Positions 1 to 5,105 of a stretch of 5,112 bases of DNA are shown here, piece by piece. This DNA is from Bacteroidota bacterium (GTDB lineage: Bacteria; Bacteroidota; Bacteroidia; Flavobacteriales; Crocinitomicaceae). The notes below the pieces were generated by a model that made no database searches, had not been told where the DNA came from, and worked only from the letters and a program-made list of their open reading frames with translations. The translations under genes were made by a program, and so were the position numbers. Each line of letters opens with the position of its first letter. The stretch's first letter is position 1. Where the stretch lies: contig JAKQEZ010000009.1 of NCBI GenBank assembly GCA_029558435.1, positions 1-5,112 of the forward strand, written 5' to 3'.

Positions 1-2
1 TC

Positions 3-62
3 CTAAGCAAAGCGGAAGAGCGACAAGAAAAACTGAAAGTCCGGCTGGTAAGTCATATTTGA
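3..62 (+). CDS. possible 3' end of a plus-strand gene (19 C-terminal codons)
   Basis: Frame 3 of the plus strand is open from the window edge to a TGA at 60-62 and would encode LSKAEERQEKLKVRLVSHI. This is a charged, helix-prone tail of the kind often seen at protein C-termini. Frame 2 is also open (to TAA at 77-79), but its composition is less protein-like. Minus-strand ATGs in this stretch run into stops within a few codons. The fragment is too short to assign a family. If real, the gene converges on the minus-strand genes to its right. I see no hairpin plus T-tract terminator after it. Confidence 0.35.
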   Translation, partial: LSKAEERQEKLKVRLVSHI

Positions 63-163
63 GCCATATTATTCTGTAATACTTTATTGTTCTTTTCACT
101 TCCTTGTCAAATTATTTTTGTCTGTCAACGATAGAGTTTAAGAGGTTGAGGTGTCGCCATAAG

Positions 164-175
164 GTTGTGCACAAC
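164..175. repeat. perfect 12-bp palindrome GTTGTGCACAAC
   Basis: GTTGTG is followed directly by its reverse complement CACAAC with no spacer. It lies in non-coding DNA between the possible plus-strand gene tail and the doubtful 68-codon ORF. A spacer-less palindrome suits a dimeric protein-binding site better than an RNA hairpin, but no gene start is positioned to use it. It could also be part of a decayed intergenic repeat. Function is unknown. Confidence 0.4.
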
Positions 176-234
176 GGCAGTCTGTGAAGAAACATTCAAA
201 AACTCCATCAAAAATACAACGCTTTTTCGTAACT

Positions 235-441
235 TCATGGTTTAAATATAATATTTTCATAAATGCCTACCATATTACGTCTCGACCATTTCCAAATCAC
301 ATTTTCTACACTTAAAGGTACTTCGACAGGCCCTGTATAGGTACTATTTCTGCAAATCATGAAGTGCGATTCATTGATGCCTTTGTAGATAAGTTCGGGA
401 TAAAATGGTTGGAGATTAATTCTCTCAGCTAAACAGCTCAA
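235..441 (-). CDS. doubtful 68-residue hypothetical ORF, possibly a gene remnant
   Basis: The open frame runs between two TGA codons, and the only full-length start is TTG at 439-441. The first in-frame ATG (358-360) would leave 41 residues. The translation has a protein-like composition (for example YPELIYKGINESHFMICRN, then VIWKWSRRNMVGIYENI), but I recognise no family, signal peptide or membrane segment. There is no convincing ribosome binding site. It lies downstream of the HAD/CAT-like operon on the same strand, separated by the 601-696 inverted repeat. Its codons also carry a CTTCGACAGG-type repeat motif (321-335), which argues against a purely conserved gene. It may be a real small gene, the C-terminal remnant of a larger one, or chance. 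Confidence 0.25.
   Translation of the reverse strand: MSCLAERINLQPFYPELIYKGINESHFMICRNSTYTGPVEVPLSVENVIWKWSRRNMVGIYENIIFKP
321..335 (+). repeat. CTTCGACAGGC-type short repeat, copy 1 (plus orientation)
   Basis: CTTCGACAGGCCCTG matches 12 of 15 positions of CTTCGACAAGCTCAG, which lies at 634-648 in the opposite orientation. Motifs of the CTTCGACA(A/G)GCTCAG type are, from memory, widespread short interspersed sequences in bacterial intergenic DNA. This copy falls inside the doubtful 68-codon ORF. Confidence 0.35.
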
Positions 442-600
442 TCATGGGTAAGGTAAGCTATGTGTCTAAATGCAAGCAAAGTCGTGAGAACAGAAGCATT
501 GTACAAAATAAAAACCAAAAAATAGAAAGAAACCGAAATGAAAAAATGCTACAAAAACCACCTAGAGAGAAATAGGAGCTCCACAGTCCGGTGTCGCTGA

Positions 601-696
601 ATGGCAAATAGCAAAATGCCCTGAATTTGTATGCTGAGCTTGTCGAAGCACACGCTCGGGGCTTTCGCTTCCTCAGGACTTTCTTCTATTTGTCAT
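601..696. repeat. large imperfect inverted repeat downstream of the CAT-like gene
   Basis: ATGGCAAATAG (601-611) pairs with CTATTTGTCAT (686-696) over all 11 positions if one G-T wobble is allowed. Inside it, CCTGA (620-624) pairs with TCAGG (673-677), and GAAGC (645-649) with GCTTC (667-671), so the element has nested arms rather than one simple stem. It begins 24 bases beyond the stop of the CAT-like gene in the direction of transcription, and the bases between contain GTTAGCGG (700-707). There is no run of T after the right position on the minus strand, so a classical intrinsic terminator is not supported. A folded 3' UTR, a cassette-type recombination site or a dispersed repeat are all possible. 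Confidence 0.45.
633..649 (-). repeat. GCTTCGACAAGCTCAGC short repeat, copy 2 (minus orientation)
   Basis: Read on the minus strand this is GCTTCGACAAGCTCAGC. The inner GCTT/AAGC arms (638-649) form a 4-bp stem around a 4-base loop. The motif sits in the loop region of the 601-696 inverted repeat and is a typical short interspersed bacterial repeat by recall. A weaker copy in the opposite orientation is at 321-335. Confidence 0.45.
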
Positions 697-719
697 AATG
701 TTAGCGGTTCGTACTATTT

Positions 720-1343
720 TTACTCATTCATTAGTTTTTGAAATTGGTCAATAAATAGTCCAACGTGAAAGCCGTCCATTAAAGCATGATGGCCGTGAAT
801 GGAAATAGACATGGTTTTTCTGCCGTCTTTCTCCGTCATTTTGCCAAACGAAATTTTAGGGCAACTGTCCGGGTACGAAAAATTTCTTGCATGTGAAATA
901 CTGGTAAAATCAATCCAAGGAATTGCAGAAAAATGAATTACATTGTCTCGCGAACCTGCCGGTAAAAAATTGTTTGAGTTTTGAACTTTTTCAATTTCAT
1001 CCAAAGCTTTTTTGTAAAATTGGGCTTCGTCTTTTTCATAATCTATATAGGCAAAACCAAATGTTCCATTGGGTCGGTAGATGGTTGGCGAAGCATTTAT
1101 CTTTTCAAATTCGTAGGCTTGGTTATCAATAATCCTATACCTGAAATTGTCAATTTCATTAGCAGTTTTCAATGCTCGATATAAATAAAAAAGAAAAAAT
1201 GAAACTTGCTTTTCTTTGGCTTTTGCATAAGCAATGGTACAATCCACTATTACCGTTACACCAAAAAAAGGTTCGGAAAATTTTGAAAAAAACAAAAAAT
1301 GTTCTTTACGGTTCCAATTTTCTATATCAATTAATTTTTTCAT
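720..1343 (-). CDS. chloramphenicol acetyltransferase-like (CatA-type fold) acyltransferase
   Basis: A 207-residue protein, close to the 210-220 usual for CatA enzymes, which transfer acetyl from acetyl-CoA to a hydroxyl of chloramphenicol as cytoplasmic trimers. Visible family features are the N-terminal IDIENWNRKEHF block (Arg12 matches the structural arginine of CAT), IPWIDFTS with Ser148 at the conserved oxyanion-stabilising serine, and HHALMDGFH with catalytic His186 and Asp190. The family assignment is strong, but the substrate is not: many chromosomal relatives have no proven chloramphenicol activity. I chose ATG 1341-1343 because the protein then begins where CAT proteins begin (MKKLIDIENW) and its ATG overlaps the HAD stop as ATGA. 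An ATG at 1434-1436 would add a 31-residue basic, low-complexity extension lying wholly inside the HAD gene, which I consider spurious. The strand before the start has no Shine-Dalgarno sequence, so translation probably depends on coupling to the upstream gene. Confidence 0.9.
   Translation of the reverse strand: MKKLIDIENWNRKEHFLFFSKFSEPFFGVTVIVDCTIAYAKAKEKQVSFFLFYLYRALKTANEIDNFRYRIIDNQAYEFEKINASPTIYRPNGTFGFAYIDYEKDEAQFYKKALDEIEKVQNSNNFLPAGSRDNVIHFSAIPWIDFTSISHARNFSYPDSCPKISFGKMTEKDGRKTMSISIHGHHALMDGFHVGLFIDQFQKLMNE
1340..1343 (-). promoter_or_regulatory. ATGA stop/start overlap coupling HAD and CAT-like genes
   Basis: On the minus strand the four bases ATGA contain the start of the CAT-like gene (1343-1341) and the TGA stop of the HAD gene (1342-1340). 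The absence of a separate ribosome binding site supports re-initiation by terminating ribosomes. Confidence 0.75.
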
Positions 1344-2038
1344 TCTGATTTTAGGAGGTTTATAATTTCGTTTATTGATTTGAGCTGAATAAAATTTTCG
1401 TGTTGTAGATTGTGGTCTTGTTGTTCGTGTGTCCAAGTGACATGATAGGGGATGTGCGCTGCATTTGCACCCAATTCTAATACGGGAAGAATATCGGATT
1501 TTATAGAATTGCCCAACATCAAAAAGTTTTCGGGTTTACAATCCAAATGCTTCAATAGCTTTTGATAATCTTCTGTTTTCTTTTCACTCATAATTTCGAT
1601 ATGGTGGAAATAATGCTCCAATCCCGATTTTTTGAGTTTGCGTTCTTGATCTAATAAATCTCCTTTTGTTGCAACAATTAGGCGATAATTGTTCTTTAAA
1701 GTTTCCAAAGCTTCTTGAACGCCTTCTAAAAGTTCAATTGGTTTTTGTAATAATTCATGACCGATTTCAATGATTTTGCCTATCACATCAAGCGATACGG
1801 TTTTGTTGGAAACACGATTTGCTGTTTCAATCATAGATAACATAAAGCCTTTTATTCCATAACCATAAAGGTCAAGATTTTTCATTTCGGTTTTGAAAAG
1901 TTCTTGCGAAACGGAATGTTGTGGAAGATAGTTTTCAAGTAAAACACAAAACTGTTTTTCGGCTTCCTGAAAATAAGGTTCGTTTATCCATAAAGTGTCA
2001 TCTGCATCAAACGCAATCGTTGTTATATTTCTGTTCAT
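1340..2038 (-). CDS. HAD-superfamily hydrolase (probable phosphatase, C1 cap)
   Basis: A 232-residue cytosolic protein of typical length for a haloacid-dehalogenase-type phosphohydrolase. Motif I is FDADDTLW, with nucleophile Asp11 and general acid Asp13. An alpha-helical C1-type cap spans about residues 18-100. Motif II is IVATKGD (Thr124), motif III is the lysine in SEKKTED (Lys153 or Lys154), and motif IV is GNSIKSD (Ser181, Asp182), so the active site looks intact and Mg-dependent. The substrate cannot be read from sequence; small phosphorylated metabolites are usual for the family. The ATG at 2036-2038 places motif I at the expected distance from the N-terminus, and an A-rich leader precedes it. 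Its TGA overlaps the ATG of the CAT-like gene by 4 bp, so the two are co-transcribed and probably translationally coupled. Upstream lies the leader module (2048-2098) that recurs before the PHP-ATPase gene. Confidence 0.92.
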   Translation of the reverse strand: MNRNITTIAFDADDTLWINEPYFQEAEKQFCVLLENYLPQHSVSQELFKTEMKNLDLYGYGIKGFMLSMIETANRVSNKTVSLDVIGKIIEIGHELLQKPIELLEGVQEALETLKNNYRLIVATKGDLLDQERKLKKSGLEHYFHHIEIMSEKKTEDYQKLLKHLDCKPENFLMLGNSIKSDILPVLELGANAAHIPYHVTWTHEQQDHNLQHENFIQLKSINEIINLLKSE

Positions 2039-2047
2039 ATTCTTTAT

Positions 2048-2098
2048 TGTCGTCTTTTTAGCATTCTGACTAACGGTTGGCTATGTGCCGTGCCGACG
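2048..2098 (-). promoter_or_regulatory. leader module A, upstream of the HAD/CAT-like operon
   Basis: On the plus strand this holds TGTCGT (2048-2053), TTAGCATT (2058-2065), AACGG (2072-2076) and TGCCGACG (2091-2098). The same blocks in the same order occur at 5052-5105 before the PHP-ATPase gene, with an identical 6-base gap between TTAGCATT and AACGG. It lies about 10-60 bases upstream of the HAD start. It may be a shared regulatory leader, a conserved cassette boundary or one end of a dispersed repeat; no recognisable -33/-7 promoter pair was found within it. Confidence 0.45.
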
Positions 2099-2120
2099 TT
2101 TAGGAGGCATGTACGTGTAC

Positions 2121-2253
2121 CGGTTTGGCGCTTGGCGCAGTGGCGGATTTCGGAGCACAAAACTGTCAATACACCACAAAAGTTGATGCGAGGTAGAATG
2201 TTCAAATAATCACCTCACCCGCCATTGAGCCAAACGCTTGTTGGTGGCTGTGC
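2121..2253. repeat. long imperfect inverted repeat between the PHP-ATPase and HAD genes
   Basis: The left arm CTTGGCGCAGTGGCGGAT (2131-2148) pairs with ACCCGCCATTGAGCCAAA (2217-2234) at 14 Watson-Crick and one G-T position of 18, around a loop of about 68 bases. GTTTGGC (2123-2129) also has a perfect partner GCCAAAC (2229-2235), so two registers compete. Just outside the right arm, GTTGGTGGCTGTGC (2240-2253) resembles GTTGGCTATGTGC (2076-2088) in direct orientation. The arms are clearly GC-richer than the neighbouring genes. I associate similar GGCGGATTTCGGAGC-type spacers with Bacteroidota genomes from memory only. No T-tract follows, so it is not a standard terminator. Confidence 0.55.
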
Positions 2254-2278
2254 TTCTTTCTGTTGCCTTGTCATTCAT

Positions 2279-5020
2279 TTAGTTCTTTAGTGCTTTTGAA
2301 ATTCTAAAATAGCGTTTGTTCAACGCTTCTCTACCACCTTCCATTACCTCACAAACAGCATTTCTAATGTCTTTGTCCTGAAGTGATTTGTTTCCAGCTT
2401 TTACAACCTGTCCTCCAACAAAGTCCATATGAACAACGTTGTCAGAATTTGCATTTACTGTTATGTTTGGATTATGAGTAACAATAACCAATTGTCTTTT
2501 TTTCTTTAGCTTTTTAAACCCCTCTACAACAAAATTGGAAATAAGTTTAGTGTCTAAATCGTCTTCAGGCTGGTCAATAATTAGCGGAATATCATTTAAA
2601 GCTAAAAGTAAGCCTAACATACCTGCCGTTCTTTCACCTGCTGAACCTGTTTGAATATCCTCCTCTCTGCCTTGTTTTTTGAATTTCAAAATCAGTTTGT
2701 CTTCTGGAACCCAAACAAGTAATCTATCAATGTCTTCGGGTGTATTTTGCTTCAAAGAGTCAAGGTGTCTTGCCAAACGTAAATCAAGATTTTTTTTGTC
2801 GGCTTCTGTTGCAGAAACGAATTCCTCTATTTCAGATTGTCTTTTTTGCCACCTTGTAGTTTCCTGTTCATTTATTATTCTTGATATTAAGCCCCAAGAT
2901 TGTCCATTATCATCATTGGTCCCATAAATATCATTTGAAAATTCGCCACCTGATTTACGAAGCAGTTCTCTAATTGTAGAATTTGCATTTTCAACGTCAG
3001 CCATTGGTTGCAATTCAATTATCAAGAATGGATTATCTGCATCTTCAAAAGCACGCCACCTTGAAATGACATCATTACGTTTTGCTCTTAATTCCTTCTC
3101 TTTGTCAATAATTGAGTTATAAAGTTCGTCAAGACCTAAATCTAAAACTGCAAGTTCTGCTTTTTGAGATTCTATTAAACTAAGCTTCTCTGTTAACGTT
3201 GACCTGCGCTGAATTAAGGTCTCGTAATTTTCAGTTCCTAAATCTTGTATGCTAGCAGCAATTTCAGCATACGCTTGTCTTGCAGATTCAAATTGTTGAA
3301 ACCAAGAAAGAGAGTTTAATTTACCTTGCAGATTTTCTCTGTATGGTTCTAATAATTGAAGGGCTTCTTCAAGTTTTGCCTTTGCTCCGGTAAGAGCAGA
3401 ATTCATTTCTTGTATGAAACTCAATGAGTCATCAACTACTTTATCAGCAATTGTTTCAGGTACTTCTATTACAGGAGCCGATTGAATTACATTTAGAATC
3501 TGTGATATAAAACCTAAAACACTTGAATTTGTATTTGAGAAAAACTTGTTCGTTGCGGTAAGTTTATTGAAGTTGTTTAATGTTTCTCGGTAATCAGAAC
3601 TTTCGAACAGAGCTATTTTATTGTTTACAGTTCCTAATTGTGCCCTAATATTTGTTTCTTCTGAAATGGCATTATTAAGTTTACGCTTTTGTGCACGATT
3701 AGAAATCCATTGATTAATTAATAACTCTTTTGCTTCCTCCCAAGCTGGTTTGTCAAATTGTGAATCAATTAGTTCAATTAGCTTTGATGGATTTCCCGTT
3801 AGTGCGTAAAGCTCTTTCTGATTAAAAATTTGTATTGGAAACAGTTCTTTGACGTTTGAAATTGTTATTGGCGCACTCCAATTTCCAGTTGAACTGTCAA
3901 ACTCTTGGAGTGTATGTGAAGAATTGTTCCATTTGATTAAGTACAACTTTCCGTCCTTGAAAATTTCAATTTCGATAATTGTTTCGTTCCTAAGCATTCC
4001 TGTGCCGTTCTTACGTCCAACTTGATTGAACTTGTCAAATTCAGATTGAACTTCATCAGGCATTTCGTCTATACGAGATAACGCAATTCTCAGGTAATTA
4101 ATAATGGTTGATTTTCCTGAACCTCTACCTCCAATAACAGAGGTAAGCCAAGGACTAAACTCTGTTTTTAATGGTGTTCCGTTTCCTGCTTTAAATCCAT
4201 TTGTTACAGAAAGTGATTTTATGAAATATCGATTTGATATTGAATTTGGATCGATTGTGATTTCGTCTTTCCTGATTATTCCGTCTTCTCTGTCGTGCAA
4301 AGCAAGTTTAAGAGCATCTAATGAAGGTTCCCCCATTTTTACCCAAGTGAAATTTGTTCCAACTTGTGCTGCAATGTGGCTGTCAGTTCCAATTACTTCT
4401 GCTAATCTAAGTTTTGATTGCGTGTACACATCTGGTTTTGCAAAAGCTTTGTCGATTAATTCTATTGCCAATAGACCTTCAACAGCTAAAGTTTGCTTTA
4501 AAGTGTTGCCTGATTGATTTACAAACAAGCCACTTGCTTTGTCGATGTGTGCTGGAATTGCAATCCCACCAGCTTTGTGAATTTCGTTTATTACTAACTC
4601 AACAGATTTTTCAGTAACTGCATCGGAAGTCCCAAATTGATCAGAAGGGAAGCCAACAGCTCCTAAAAGTGCTTGTATCTTTTTTGTATCAGCAGAAATG
4701 TCAAATAATGCAAGGATATGAGTATTACCAGAAGCGGATATTTCAACACCAGGAAACAAATATAATTTTCTATAGCCCGCTGGTTTTGGTTCAACTGCTT
4801 CCATTGCAGCTAATGCAGTTTTTAATTTATCTATCCATTCACCCGAATTGTGGTCAGTAATTGCAACGCAGTCTATTCCTGCTGTCATATACATAAGCAA
4901 CCAGTTTTCAGGTGTGATTGCCATATGAGTTGCATCTCCTTTTCCAAAGTCGTTTGATGCTGGTGTGTGGTTATGGAAATCAAATTTCCACCATTTTGCT
5001 CCGTGTATATATTCTTGCAT
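2279..5020 (-). CDS. PHP-domain / SMC-like AAA ATPase fusion (TrlF-like)
   Basis: A 913-residue cytosolic protein. Residues ~10-250 form a PHP metallo-phosphoesterase domain with HNH (His16, His18), probably Asp24, TDH (Asp56, His57), PGVEI (Glu93), His101, PAH (His158) and GTDSH (Asp213, His215). The trinuclear metal site therefore looks complete and is close in style to YciV/TrpH-type PHP enzymes. Residues ~265-913 form an ABC/SMC-type ATPase: Walker A GGRGSGKST (297-305), Q-loop near IFNQKEL (Gln401), a helical coiled-coil insertion roughly 425-785, a signature-like GSAGERTAG (792-800), Walker B LIIDQPEDDLD (813-823) and H-loop His849 in VIVTHNPN. From memory, automated annotation calls this architecture a TrlF-family AAA-like ATPase. 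Nuclease or nucleotide phosphoesterase activity gated by ATP is inferred from the two domains, and a defence role is plausible but unproven. The ATG at 5018-5020 follows AGAAAAGATAA and places HNH at the expected N-terminal position. It has no co-directional partner closer than the HAD gene 240 bases away, so it may act alone. No frameshift or truncation is visible. Confidence 0.92.
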   Translation of the reverse strand: MQEYIHGAKWWKFDFHNHTPASNDFGKGDATHMAITPENWLLMYMTAGIDCVAITDHNSGEWIDKLKTALAAMEAVEPKPAGYRKLYLFPGVEISASGNTHILALFDISADTKKIQALLGAVGFPSDQFGTSDAVTEKSVELVINEIHKAGGIAIPAHIDKASGLFVNQSGNTLKQTLAVEGLLAIELIDKAFAKPDVYTQSKLRLAEVIGTDSHIAAQVGTNFTWVKMGEPSLDALKLALHDREDGIIRKDEITIDPNSISNRYFIKSLSVTNGFKAGNGTPLKTEFSPWLTSVIGGRGSGKSTIINYLRIALSRIDEMPDEVQSEFDKFNQVGRKNGTGMLRNETIIEIEIFKDGKLYLIKWNNSSHTLQEFDSSTGNWSAPITISNVKELFPIQIFNQKELYALTGNPSKLIELIDSQFDKPAWEEAKELLINQWISNRAQKRKLNNAISEETNIRAQLGTVNNKIALFESSDYRETLNNFNKLTATNKFFSNTNSSVLGFISQILNVIQSAPVIEVPETIADKVVDDSLSFIQEMNSALTGAKAKLEEALQLLEPYRENLQGKLNSLSWFQQFESARQAYAEIAASIQDLGTENYETLIQRRSTLTEKLSLIESQKAELAVLDLGLDELYNSIIDKEKELRAKRNDVISRWRAFEDADNPFLIIELQPMADVENANSTIRELLRKSGGEFSNDIYGTNDDNGQSWGLISRIINEQETTRWQKRQSEIEEFVSATEADKKNLDLRLARHLDSLKQNTPEDIDRLLVWVPEDKLILKFKKQGREEDIQTGSAGERTAGMLGLLLALNDIPLIIDQPEDDLDTKLISNFVVEGFKKLKKKRQLVIVTHNPNITVNANSDNVVHMDFVGGQVVKAGNKSLQDKDIRNAVCEVMEGGREALNKRYFRISKALKN

Positions 5021-5051
5021 TTATCTTTTCTAGGTTAATTTTATTTTTTGG

Positions 5052-5105
5052 TGTCGTGTCCGTTAGCATTGCCACCAACGGTCCAGTGTACACGATGTGC
5101 CGACG
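5052..5105 (-). promoter_or_regulatory. leader module B, upstream of the PHP-ATPase gene
   Basis: This copy carries TGTCGT (5052-5057), TTAGCATT (5063-5070), AACGG (5077-5081) and TGCCGACG (5098-5105) on the plus strand, matching module A at 2048-2098 in order and partly in spacing. It also contains the 8-bp palindrome GTGTACAC (5086-5093), absent from module A. It lies about 32-85 bases upstream of the PHP-ATPase start and is followed by an A-rich leader. The element may extend past the window edge. Confidence 0.45.

Larger units (their letters stand above)
63..719. other. gene-poor stretch with repeats and only doubtful small ORFs
   Basis: About 650 bases without a convincing gene. It contains, in order: a 12-bp palindrome (164-175); a TTG-initiated 68-codon ORF on the minus strand (235-441); two CTTCGACA(A/G)GC-type motifs in opposite orientation (321-335 and 633-649); an A-rich, purine-biased plus strand around 500-575; and a large imperfect inverted repeat (601-696) just downstream of the CAT-like gene. 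The octamer GGTGTCGC occurs at 150-157 and again at 590-597. No tRNA, no obvious promoter of the Bacteroidota TAnnTTTG type next to a good start, and no U-tract terminator was recognised. Confidence 0.6.

Noticed and set aside
444..575. Plus-strand 43-codon ORF (ATG 444, TAG 573), basic and rich in Lys, Asn and Gln
   Set aside because: Its composition follows from the A-rich plus strand, there is no ribosome binding site, and it starts right at the edge of the antisense 68-codon ORF. Nothing supports translation.
594..719. Intrinsic transcription terminator for the HAD/CAT-like operon
   Set aside because: Inverted repeats exist, but the main stem has a loop of over 70 bases and no T-run follows on the minus strand.
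923..1184. Two overlapping plus-strand ORFs of 67-69 codons
   Set aside because: They lie antisense inside the CAT-like gene, whose catalytic motifs clearly define the coding frame.
2066..2260. Canonical integron attC site
   Set aside because: Long arms are present, but no clean RYYYAAC/GTTRRRY core pair brackets them; the closest sequences deviate in the purine positions.
2679..2927. Plus-strand 82-codon ORF
   Set aside because: Antisense to the PHP-ATPase coiled-coil/ATPase region, with no start signal or recognisable domain.
3200..3750. Possible frameshift or domain boundary inside the coiled-coil part of the PHP-ATPase
   Set aside because: The frame stays open with helix-type composition throughout, and all ATPase motifs on both sides are in the same frame.
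4104..4517. Plus-strand 137-codon ORF
   Set aside because: It is the reverse-strand shadow of the PHP and Walker A region. The minus frame carries conserved GTDSH and GGRGSGKST motifs, while this one shows none.
4414..4860. Two further plus-strand ORFs of 63-67 codons
   Set aside because: Antisense to the PHP domain, low-complexity leucine/glutamine-rich translations, no motif.
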